Positions 33,151 to 44,700 of a stretch of 64,000 nt of DNA are shown here, piece after piece (within the stretch, counting starts at the first letter, position 1; each line of letters opens with the position of its first letter). Below the pieces are notes generated by a model, which saw only the letters and a program-made list of their open reading frames with translations, was not told the origin of the DNA and did not search any database. This DNA is from Chondrilla cf. caribensis (taxonomy: Eukaryota > Porifera > Demospongiae > Chondrillida > Chondrillidae), in assembly GCA_964020155.1 (NCBI GenBank), contig OZ026567.1, forward strand, positions 1,020,693 through 1,084,692, read 5' to 3'. The position numbers and the translations under genes were made by a program.

Positions 33151-33510
33151 GTGTGTGTTTGTGTGTGTGTGTGTTGCGTGCATGTGTGCATGCGTGTACG
33201 CATGTGTGTGTGTGATGTGGGTACAGGTGCATGTGCATGTATTCTAAACTTGCTTGGCTAATGAAATAGCTTTCATTTCAACTGTCCAGCATCCTTCTTC
33301 ATTATCTACTATGTACGTAGCTAAATTGAGGAGAAATGTGAACACCTTCCAACAGTGTTACCTGACCTGGATGCTTGTCCAGGCAAACTGTTTCAGTATG
33401 TTGTCAAAAGGAATTCAAAATTCTCAGAGTTGGTTTCAGTATGTTCGGTTTGCAGTGAATGGAAACACAATCCATTTGATGGGAATATCTGCAATTATGA
33501 AGCCTGACAT

Positions 33511-33567
<57 letters not shown>

Positions 33568-33568
<1 letters not shown>

Positions 33569-34548
33569 TTCTTCTTCTTCTTCTTCTTCTTCTGCTGTTT
33601 GCACTCCAACAAGCCTCAATAAGGGGGGAATGATACAGGCCAAAACATCCCAAGTCCATTAGTGTCTACTGGCACAGAAAGGCTTGTGATTTCGAAGTCC
33701 CTGAGCGTTGAAGGATTTCCCGCAGTGGTCGCACTGTGCTGTGGTCCGAGGGTCATGAATCTGGCGTTTGTGATTGACCAGGCCAGCCAGGTTGGAGGCT
33801 GTGAATGTGCAATTGGGATGGTCGCAGATCAACCCGGCAGAGGCAGTGGCAGAGTGCTTTTTCTTCCTCTCATCTTCCTTTTTGTCTTCCTTCTTTTCAA
33901 ATTCTTCATTGATGATGTTGACAGACATCTCAACTATGCCATGCCAGGCAGATCTGTCCTGGGTAAGCTCTCGCCAGTCCTGTCCAATCCCAGACCTCAC
34001 CAGATCCCGTTGGATCAAGTCATTCCAGCGACACTTCTGACCACCTACTGATCGGGCTCCCCCAGTAAGAGCACAGACCAGTAGCTGCTTTGGTAGACGA
34101 GAGTCGGGCATCCTAACGATGTGGCCAAGGAAGCGGAGGTGACGTGAGGAGAGCAGAGAGGAGAGTCGGTGTTGATGAGCCAGCTTGCGAATGGTGGTGT
34201 GACGCTTCATATCCCAGACGGAGATGCTCAGAATGATGCGAAGACAGCGCATGATGAAGCTTTGCAACTGGTGGATTTGTGGCTCCAACAGCACAACACA
34301 TTCTGTACCATATAGCAGGGTGGGGAGAACAACAGAAGTGAACACACGAAACTTGGTTTGAGTCCTGATCTTCTTCTGGTACCAGAGGATGCGACTGAGG
34401 CTACCAAATGCCTGAGAGGCCTTGCATATCCTAGAGTTGACCTCCAGATCAGAGCCACAGTCATCCTGTACAATGCTTCCCAAGTACTGGAATCTGGTGA
34501 CAGACTCAACAAGGGGTTGGTTGGGGGAAAGATGGATGGACGCAGGTT
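33568..34548 (-). mobile_element. 5'-truncated non-LTR retrotransposon: C-terminal RT region plus C2H2 zinc fingers
   Basis: On the - strand a frame ends at TAA (33661-33659). It contains FQYLGSIVQDDCGSDLEV, VVLPTLLYGTECVVLL, RHLRFLGHIVRMPDSRLPK and a C-terminal CDHPNCTFTA...HKRQIH plus CDHCGKSFNAQGLRNH, two C2H2 fingers. The FxYLGS, LLYG and LRxLGHxxRM motifs mark the thumb/C-terminal part of RTE/CR1/jockey-type reverse transcriptases. The catalytic YADD region is absent. The 3' end carries an (AGA)n tail at 33593-33568, next to CA microsatellite, consistent with target-primed reverse transcription and 5' truncation. It should be inactive. Confidence 0.75.
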
Positions 34549-35032
34549 GTGGACACACACACACACACACATACACACACACACACACACAAACACATAG
34601 AATACATAGCATTATTCCAGTGGTGTTGTATCCTGCAATTCTATAAGCATTCAACTGCAAACTGTTGTGTACTACATACATAGTTATTGGACTTGGAGTT
34701 TATGAATAATTACTGTATGTTGTATTATGTGTGGAACTAGCTATAGTGTGGGATGGAGGTTCTTTTTGTATGTGTGTATTTGTGTGTGTATGTATGTGTG
34801 TGTTTGTGTGTGTTTGTGCAGATGCATGTGCTTGTATGCTAAACTTCCTCGGCTTATATAATCACTTTCATTTCAACTGTTCATCAACCTTCTTCATTAT
34901 CTACTATGTACGTAGCTAAATCGAGGAGAAATGTGAACACCTTCCAACAGTGTTACCTGACCTGGATGCTTGTCTAGGGAAACTGTTTCAGTATGGAGAA
35001 ACTGTTTCAGTATGTTGCCATTTGCCTGTGTA

Positions 35033-35067
<35 letters not shown>

Positions 35068-35605
35068 CGAGCGAGCGAGTGTGTGTGGGTGTGGGTGCAT
35101 GGGTGCAAATGTATGTGCTTGTATGCTAAACTTGCTTGGCTAATGAAATCTCTTTCATTTCAACTGTTCATCATCCTTCTTCATTACCTACTATGTACGT
35201 AGCTAAAGTGAGGAGAAATGTGAAACCTTCCAACAGTGTTACCTGATCAGGATGCTTGTCTGGAGAAACTGTTTCAGTATGTTGTCAAAAAGGAACTCAA
35301 AATTCTCAGGGTTGGGTTTGTTATGTTTGGTTTGCAGTGAATGGAAACCCAATCCATTTGATGGGAATATCTGTAATTATGAAGCCTGACATACACACAC
35401 ATACACACACATACACACACACACATACACACACACAAACACTTGAAAGCGCAAACACATATACATAGCATATTACCGCAGCAGTGTCGTATCCTGCAAT
35501 CCTATAAGCATTCAACAGCAAATTGTTGTGTACTATATACATATCTATTGGACTTTGATTCTATGCATAATCGCTGGAACTAGCTACAGTGTCGGATTTA
35601 GGTTC

Positions 35606-35659
<54 letters not shown>

Positions 35660-36580
35660 TGTGTGCAGATGCATGTGCATGTATGCTGAACTTCCTTGGC
35701 TAATGAAATTGCTTTCAACTGTTCATCATCCTTCTTCAATACCTACTATGTAGGTAGCGAAATCGAGGAGAAATGAAAACACCTTGAAGCGGTGTTACCT
35801 GTCCCCGATGCTTGTCCAAGGAAACTGTTTCAGTATGTTGTTGAAAGGAACTCAGAATTCTCAGAATGGGTTTGTTATGTTTGGTTTGCAGTGAGTGGAA
35901 ACCCAATCCATTAGATGGGAATATCTGTAATTATGAAGCCTGACATACACACACATGCATGCACGCACGGACACACACACACACACACATGCAGTCTCAA
36001 CAGAACACAACTGATCAGTGGTATAAAGTATAGACAGGGTCCATTGTCTTATTACCAAGTGTCAGTGTGGTTAATTGTTTCCGTCCCGAAGCGGAGTCAA
36101 TATTGGCATGTTGGTCACCACCGCACATAATTGCGGTGGCTGAAGCTGCAAATCACAACTTAAAAGGGGGGAATGTGCCAAACAAAATTAAACAGTCGTG
36201 GCATACCCATGGCCAGACAACGCCTTGTAGATCCTCTTGGTCAGCAATATTAAGGTTAACATACGGAAGATGATGCTGACACGTTGAATGATTCCAAAGG
36301 CTGTTGCTGCCTGCCCAAGGAACATTTTTAAATTTCCATCATCACTAGTGCCTTGCTTGAATCGATCTTTCGTGCTGCAAATTGCAAATGCACATGTGAA
36401 ACCTTCCAACAGTGATACCTGACCTGGATGCTTGTCTTGAGAAACTGTTTCAGTATGTGTCAAAGGAACTTATGTGTTGTGTACTATATACGTACATATT
36501 TTTTGGTCTTTGAGTTTATGAATAAACACTGTATACTAAATCGTGTGGAACTAGCTACAGTGTACGTGGGATGGAGGCTC

Positions 36581-36669
<89 letters not shown>

Positions 36670-36720
36670 TTTTTGTGTGTGTGGTGTGTGCAGATGCATG
36701 TGCATCTATACTAAACTTCC
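34549..36720. repeat. Microsatellites and repeat copies, no gene
   Basis: Contains CA/TG tracts at about 34551-34592, 35033-35075, 35392-35440, 35605-35660, 35950-35990 and 36580-36665 interleaved with copies of the 260-bp repeat. The block 36150-36400 (AAAAGGGGGGAATGTGCCAA and onward) is unique and shows no coding signal. Confidence 0.7.
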
Positions 36721-37149
36721 TTGGCTAATAAAATCGCTTTCATTTCTACTGTTCATTATCCTTCTTCATTATCTACTATGTACATGGCTAATTTGAGGAG
36801 AAATGTGACCACCTTCCAACAGTGTTACCTGACCTGGATGCTTGTCCAGGGAAACTGTTTCAGTAGCTATGTTGTCAAAAGGAATTCAAAAATTCTCAGA
36901 GTTGGCTTTGTTATGTCCAGTTTGCAGTGAAGGGGAACCCAATCCATTAGATGGGAATATCTGTAATTATGAAGCCTGACATGCACACATGCACGCACGC
37001 ACGCACACAGTTTCGAACACAACTGATCAGTGGTATATATTATACACAGGATCCGTTTTTCTTAATACCGAGTGTTGGCTAGGTTGTTTCCGTCCCGAAG
37101 AGAAGTCAATAGTTGTTAACCCACGCACAGAATTGCGGTGGGCGCCAAT

Positions 37150-38104
37150 ATTGTTCGATTAGGGAAGGTCTTTGAAGAAATGTGAAGTGAAATGAGGACT
37201 TTGAACATGTTGTGAAGAGCACGTGAGTTGTTGTAAAAATATTAATAAAATGGCAGCATCCTGTAACTGAGGAAGCCTTACTGAGATAACAATGAGAAAA
37301 CTTCATTCCAATGTCATTCCAACTTGTGTTGTTGTGTGTGAGGGGAGGTCTATCAGCACATGTTCACTGTATAGATACCTTTGGTAAGAACACATTACAC
37401 CCCCCCCCCCCCCAAAATACAGGTCACACACACAACCACAACATGTCACTAACACCACCTGTGCACATGTACACCCACACATGCACAAATACTATGCATG
37501 TACACCCACACATGCACAAATACTATGCATGTACAGTGTGTATCAGGTTTTGGCTCTCTACATCTGATTCTTCTCATGTCTGTGATTTTGTATGTCATTT
37601 TAATATATAATTTTGATCCTGAAGGTTGAGCTTGCTTCCACTCATATATTATAATACCATACATAGTGTGTATGGATATGATACAGCTATTAATACTGCA
37701 TGTATGGATAAATTTAGTGAAGGTTTCAGTTGTAAAATACCTGAGCATAATTATGGATGTATGACAAGTCGAATGCAAAGGTATCACTAGTGTAATATTT
37801 TCAGCAAAGGTTATTTTAAATCTCAAAGAGATGCCGGCCCATGCAGATAATTCAATTATGGGGGTAGTGGCAGCAGAATATTATTAGGACAAATTACTTG
37901 TTTGTCTGATTTCAGCTTCTGTCTTAACCATGTACATGTGCATCTGTACATGTGTGTGCAGGTGAAATGATAGATGTGTACATTTTTGTGGAAGAATGTG
38001 GTACAAAGATATAGCATACACATGTATGTTCAATTAATTGACAATTTTTAATTAGGATTTTGTCTGGCTTCAGTCACCATTATGACACCTTGAATGGTGG
38101 TGGT

Positions 38105-38105
<1 letters not shown>
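37150..38105 (+). repeat. Segmental duplication, partner of 32380-33150, containing hairpin-element copy 4
   Basis: See 32380-33150 for the shared order. Within it, 37790-37893 (TAATATTTTCAGCAAAGGTT to AAATTACTTG) is a degraded 3' part of the hairpin-ended element. A direct pair of CATGTACACCCACACATGCA-type repeats lies at 37466-37530. Confidence 0.65.
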
Positions 38106-38172
<67 letters not shown>

Positions 38173-38175
38173 TAT
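38106..38175 (+). repeat. (TG)n microsatellite upstream of gene C
   Basis: An almost pure TG run of about 65 bp that follows GGTGGTGG, located about 350 bp before the gene C start codon. The paralogous site at 33148-33170 is much shorter. Confidence 0.95.
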
Positions 38176-38512
38176 GTGTGTGTGCATAAAGATGTTTGCC
38201 ATATATTTTGGATTGTGGCAGGGAGGTCTCCATTTTGTGTAACCTGAGCTCATTCCTATTCTCACTTTATTTGCTGCAGTGACTATAAAAGTAATGTGCA
38301 GAAAACTCATGACCATCTTGTGTAATTCTGATGATCAAGAAAGAGTGTAGCACAAGGTTAGTTTAGTTCAGGTATATGCTATATTCTATTAATATTGATG
38401 GTGTGTCTGTAGAAATTGAACTAAGTGGATTAATATCAGTATTTGCCATAATGTAGAAATGCACATGATCAATTTCAGGATTTAATAAAATGTGTATGAT
38501 ATTTTTTGACAG

Positions 38513-38756
38513 ATGAGGACTCTTTTTTCCGCACTCAATCTTATTCTTCTGTTCAATGTGGTTCATGGCACTTCTGAGGGAACTTCATCATATGCATCGG
38601 TGATGGCGATGTCCTCATCAGTGTTAGCTGAAGTGACCTCCTCCCAATCTGATGTATCGGAGACTCCTCTGTCATCAACTCCAGAGACTCCATCTCCTTC
38701 AATGACTGTTTATGAGACATCAGTTTTTCCCATTACCCCAACACCATCCGTAGCAG
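38513..38756 (+). CDS. Gene C exon: signal peptide plus Ser/Thr segment
   Basis: MRTLFSALNLILLFNVVHG is a clean signal peptide with likely cleavage before TSEG. It is followed by SSSVLAEVTSSQSDVSE and ETPSPSMTVYETSVFPITPT, which is homologous to the internal Ser/Thr exons of genes A and C. The exon ends GTAGCAG before gtatgt in phase 1. A cag lies directly upstream of the ATG, so an upstream non-coding exon spliced at 38512 is possible. Confidence 0.85.
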
Positions 38757-41700
38757 GTATGTTTATCTGTCTATCTATAATCATTAGTAGCAATCATTTA
38801 TGTGAGATGGTGTAATTCTACATTCTATCACAACTAGTGTGTTTTGGAGACATGAACACTTTCTCTGGTGTAAACCTGGCATGGCCTTTAACTCCTGCTG
38901 GACAGACCTCAACCCTCTCTTGTCCTAACGGCAAAGGAAGTGCTACTAGGAAGTGTTCTGTGGATGGAGTGTGGGAACCGGCTTGTGTCTGTGACTGTTT
39001 GACTTGTTTCCCCCGGCTATTCTGTTATGTATGTGAAAACACCCAAATGACATTCTATCTCAACTGTGGTCGTGCAAGTTATATCAGTTTCTTTTCCTAA
39101 TGTGTAGATTGGAAAAGCTATTAGACCATTGAACAAGCTAGTCCAATCTTTGCTTTGTACCATTGGTAATTCGAGCAACCTTCAGAACAATGAGGTTTGT
39201 CGAAATATGTTTGAGAGTACAGTCGGTGATAATGCATCGATAATATATTAACAGACTATGTACTATTCCTACCTGTACTTATTTAAAGTGTTATTGAGGA
39301 GGCTAATGAAGGCTAGATAATATACAGCTGCTCCAAATACATTTTCATTCAAAATGAATGTTTCTTTGTTAACTGATTGATCAAGCAGAAAGTGGTATGA
39401 TAAATGAATTATTGTATCCCGTTAGTGAAGATATTTGTAGTACGTATATTCTACAATTAGCACAGCTGCACACGTATGTACATTACATACCAGAGGCCGT
39501 ACCCATGCTGACTATTAACCCAAACCATCTGTATCCCTTCTGTAGCACACCCAGGAGGTTCTCGATCACAATTATTCCTGCTAGATACTGTATGATTAAT
39601 CTGTATCATGTTTGTGATAGGAGTTCGATATTAATGCATCCAGTAACACATAATAAATAAACACAACACATTCATTCATACTTAAATTTGTACACACGCC
39701 AGTAATTGAATGGCATACAGATATTTGTAAGCTTGGAAACGTTAAAATTTCCATATTTCATTTCAGTCCAGACAGACTGTATTAGATGCAGTGGAGGTAC
39801 TGTTAAATGCGAGCAGTGATTCTGTTGAGAATGCATCAGCACTCATCAATGGAACTATTGAACAAACGTAAGTTAATCCATGAATGACCAGTTCCATGTG
39901 TTGATGTTGTGGGTCTTGATGTAAGCTGGGCCTCAAATTTCACACAGGATAATGGATTCCCTAAATGCTATAGTCACCAACACACCAGTGGGTCCAGGGG
40001 AAAATGCAACCATCATTAGTTCTGGAGCAACTGTAGAGATCGTTGTGTCTCGTCCAACTGTAGACACTATAAATATTACAGGAATACAGATTGAGTCCCA
40101 AGGGACCTCTGTCAACCTACCCCCTGGTGCTGCTATGAAGATCTTAGGAAGCAGTTTAGGTGGTGGCAATGCTACATTAGCCGCAATAACCTTTACAAAT
40201 GAGGACGGGACCTTCCAACCCCAAGATCCATCATTTTCACTTGGTAGCAATCTGGTTGACATCATCTTGGTAGATGAGAACGGAACTGTTCCTGTATCCA
40301 ATCAAAGTGCGGACTGTAGGATCATGTTTGAACTCCAGAGAAATGTACGCGAGTGTTGTGTTTTGTGGATACACTCTGTGTACATTCACTCATGCAATGT
40401 AGTAGTACACTGTTGATTGTCATGTTATATAAATACATATTTTAGGATATGTCTAATGGATCACCAACCTGTTCCGTTTGGGATGTCTCCAAGCAAGACT
40501 GGAGTTCTGATGGTTGTGAAGTGATTAATGTGACTGCAAATTCTGTGAAATGTGCTTGCAGTCAGCTGGGTATCTTTGGCTCCCTGGTGGTGAGTAGTGT
40601 GTGTTTGTGAATGCGTGTGTGTGTGCATCCATCAAACAATGCACTTCAACCCAATGGCAAACAAGTTATTATTATAGTGCAGTTGTCAGTGGGTGAGATT
40701 ATTATAATACCCCTAACCAAGTCACATTAAGAGGGTTAGGTGAGGTTATAGTATTGCATGCTGCAAGCCTACTGATTATCCATGTTTGATAAATCTGCAA
40801 ATAATGTAAATCCAGGTGATTTTTATTCTCTTAATGAATACAATTCTGTTCTCTCCTTTCTGTGGTTGTACAAAGTTTATTTTATTTCCTAGGAAGTGAC
40901 CTCCTCTCTATCAGATGTACCTGAGATAACATCTTCTTCATTAGTGATAGTCGAAGCGACCTCCACTCTATCAGATGAATCAGAGATGACATCTTCTTCA
41001 TCAGTGTTAGTCGAAGTGACCTCCTCTCTATCAGATGAATCCGAGATGACATCTTCTTCATCAGTGTTAGTTGAAGTGTCCTCCTCCTCATCTGATGTAC
41101 CTGAGACTGTTCCATCATTGACTCCGGAGCCTCCGCCATCATCCACTCTAGAGACTCCACAATCATCAACTCCAGAGACTCCATCCCCTTCAGTGACCAT
41201 TTTTGAGACATCAGTTCCCACTTCCCCATCACCATCTGTAGCAGGTATGTTTATCTGTCCATTTATTCATTCATATGTAATCATATGCCATACTGATGTT
41301 ACCTTGAGAGTTTTGTCTTCACCTTGCAACTAGTGTGTCCTGAAGAAACCAACACTACATCGGGTATCACTCTTACATGGCCTTCAACTCCTATTGGAGA
41401 GATCTCAACCCTCTCTTGTCCTAACACCGACGGGAATGCCACCAGGGTGTGTACTGAGGGAGGAGTATGGGAACAACCTTATGTTCAGGAATGTACTTGT
41501 CCGGAAGAAACCAACACAACATCGGGTATCACTCTTACATGGCCTTCAACTCCTATTGGAGAGATCTCAACCCTCTCTTGTCCTAACACCGACGGGAATA
41601 CCACCAGAATTTGTACTGAGGGAGGAGTATGGGAACAACCTTATGTTCACGAGTGTACTTGTCCTGAAGAAACCAACACTACATCGGGTATCACTCTTAC

Positions 41701-44700
41701 ATGGCCTTCAACTCCTATTGGAGAGATCTCAACCCTCTCTTGCCCTAACACCGACGGGAATGCTACCAGGATGTGTACTGAGGGAGGAGTATGGGAACAA
41801 CCTTATGTTCAGGAATGTACTTGTCCTGAAGAAACCAACACAACATCGGGTATCACTCTTACATGGCCTTCAACTCCCATTGGAGAGATCTCAAACCTCT
41901 CTTGTCCTAACACCGACGGGAATGCTACCAGGATGTGTACTGAGGGAGGAGTATGGGAACAACCTTATGTTCAGGAATGTACTTGTCCTGAAGAAACCAA
42001 CACTACATCGGGTATCACTCTTACATGGCCTTCAACTCCTATTGGAGAGATCTCAACCCTCTCTTGTCCTAACACCGACGGGAATACCACCAGGATGTGT
42101 ACTGAGGGAGGAGTATGGGAACAACCTTATGTTCAGGAATGTACTTGTCCTGAAGAAACCAACACAACATCGGGTATCACTCTTACATGGCCTTCAACTC
42201 CTATTGGAGAGATCTCAACCCTCTCTTGCCCTAACACCGACGGGAATGCTACCAGGATGTGTACTGAGGGAGGAGTATGGGAACAACCTTATGTTCAGGA
42301 ATGTACTTGTCCTGAAGAAACCAACACAACATCGGGTATCACTCTTACATGGCCTTCAACTCCTATTGGAGAGATCTCAACCCTCTCTTGTCCTAACACC
42401 GACGGGAATGCTACCAGGATGTGTACTGAGGGAGGAGTATGGGAACAACCTTATGTTCAGGAATGTACTTGTCCTGAAGAAACCAACACAACATCGGGTA
42501 TCACTCTTACATGGCCTTCAACTCCTATTGGAGAGATCTCAACCCTCTCTTGTCCTAACACCGACGGGAATGCCACCAGGAACTGTACTGTAGGAGGAGT
42601 ATGGGAACAACCTTATGTTCAGGAGTGTACTTGTCCTGAAGAAACCAACACTACATCGGGTATCACTCTTACATGGCCTTCAACTCCTATTGGAGAGATC
42701 TCAACCCTCTCTTGTCCTAACACCGACGGGAATGCCACCAGAATTTGTACTGAGGGAGGAGTATGGGAACAACCTTATGTTCAGGAATGTACTTGTCCTG
42801 AAGAAACCAACACAACATCGGGTATCACACTTACATGGCCTTCAACTCCCATTGGAGAGATCTCAACCCTCTCTTGTCCTAACACCGACGGGAATGCTAC
42901 CAGGATGTGTACTGAGGGAGGAGTATGGGAACAACCTTATGTTCAGGAATGTACTTGTCCTGAAGAAACCAACACAACATCGGGTATCACTCTTACATGG
43001 CCTTCAACTCCCATTGGAGAGATCTCAACCCTCTCTTGTCCTAACACCGACGGGAATGCCACCAGAATTTGTACTGAGGGAGGAGTATGGGAACAACCTT
43101 ATGTTCACGAGTGTACTTGTCCTGAAGAAACCAACACAACATCGGGTATCACTCTGACATGGCCTTCAACTCCTATTGGAGAGATCTCAACCCTCTCTTG
43201 CCCTAACACCGACGGGAATGCTACCAGGATGTGTACTGAGGGAGGAGTATGGGAACAACCTTATGTTCAGGAATGTACTTGTCCTGAAGAAACCAACACA
43301 ACATCGGGTATCACTCTTACATGGCCTTCAACTCCTATTGGAGAGATCACATCCCTCTCTTGTCCTAACACCGACGGGAATGCCACCAGAATTTGTACTG
43401 AGGGAGGAGTATGGGAACAACCTTATGTTCACGAGTGTACTTGTCCTGAAGAAACCAACACTACATCGGGTATCAGTCTTACATGGCCTTCAACTCCTAT
43501 TGGAGAGATCTCAACCCTCTCTTGCCCTAACACCAACGGGAATGCTACCAGGATGTGTACTGAGGGAGGAGTATGGGAACAACCTTATGTTCAGGAATGT
43601 ACTTGTCCTGAAGAAACCAACACAACATCAGGTATCACTCTTACATGGCCTTCAACTCCCATTGGAGAGATCTCAACCCTCTCTTGTCCTAACACCGACG
43701 GGAATACCACCAGGATGTGTACTGAGGGAGGAGTATGGGAACAACCTTATGTTCAGGAATGTACTTGTCCTGAAGAAACCAACACTACATCGGGTATCAC
43801 ACTTACATGGCCTTCAACTCCTATTGGAGAGATCTCAACCCTCTCTTGTCCTAACACCAACGGGAATGCCACCAGAATTTGTACTGAGGGAGGAGTATGG
43901 GAACAACCTTATGTTCAGGAATGTACTTGTCCTGAAGAAACCAACACAACATCGGGTATCACTCTTACATGGCCTTCAACTCCTATTGGAGAGATCTCAA
44001 CCCTCTCTTGTCCTAACACCGACGGGAATGCCACCAGAATTTGTACTGAGGGAGGAGTATGGGAACAACCTTATGTTCACGAGTGTACTTGTCCTGAAGA
44101 AACCAACACTACATCGGGTATCACTCTTACATGGCCTTCAACTCCTATTGGAGAGATCTCAACCCTCTCTTGTCCTAACACCGACGGGAATGCCACCAGG
44201 AACTGTACTGAGGGAGGAGTATGGGAACAACCTTATGTTCAGGAATGTACTTGTCCGGAAGAAACCAACACAACATCGGGTATCACTCTTACATGGCCTT
44301 CAACTCCTATTGGAGAGATCTCAACCCTCTCTTGTCCTAACACCGACGGGAATACCACCAGAATTTGTACTGAGGGAGGAGTATGGGAACAACCTTATGT
44401 TCACGAGTGTACTTGTCCTGAAGAAACCAACACTACATCGGGTATCACTCTTACATGGCCTTCAACTCCTATTGGAGAGATCTCAACCCTCTCTTGCCCT
44501 AACACCGACGGGAATGCTACCAGGATGTGTACTGAGGGAGGAGTATGGGAACAACCTTATGTTCAGGAATGTACTTGTCCTGAAGAAACCAACACAACAT
44601 CGGGTATCACTCTTACATGGCCTTCAACTCCCATTGGAGAGATCTCAAACCTCTCTTGTCCTAACACCGACGGGAATGCTACCAGGATGTGTACTGAGGG

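Larger units (their letters stand above)
27956..37000 (+). repeat. Dispersed ~260-bp repeat with TG/CA flanks, about ten copies
   Basis: Copies lie at about 27960-28060 (partial), 28426-28670, 29010-29277, 29870-30115, 30681-30935, 33256-33512, 34853-35020 (partial), 35136-35392, 35696-35946 and 36722-36983. Each runs through TTCATCATCCTTCTTCATTA, CTACTATGTACGTAGCTAAA, GAGGAGAAATGTGAACACCT, GTTACCTGACCTGGATGCTT and AACTGTTTCAGTATGTTGTC to GGGAATATCTGTAATTATGA, and then usually into (CA)n. The spacing is 0.5-1.2 kb, with TG tracts and GAACTAGCTACAGTGT segments between. The copies carry indels and differing frames, so they are non-coding. This resembles a satellite-like expansion by local duplication. 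Confidence 0.85.
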
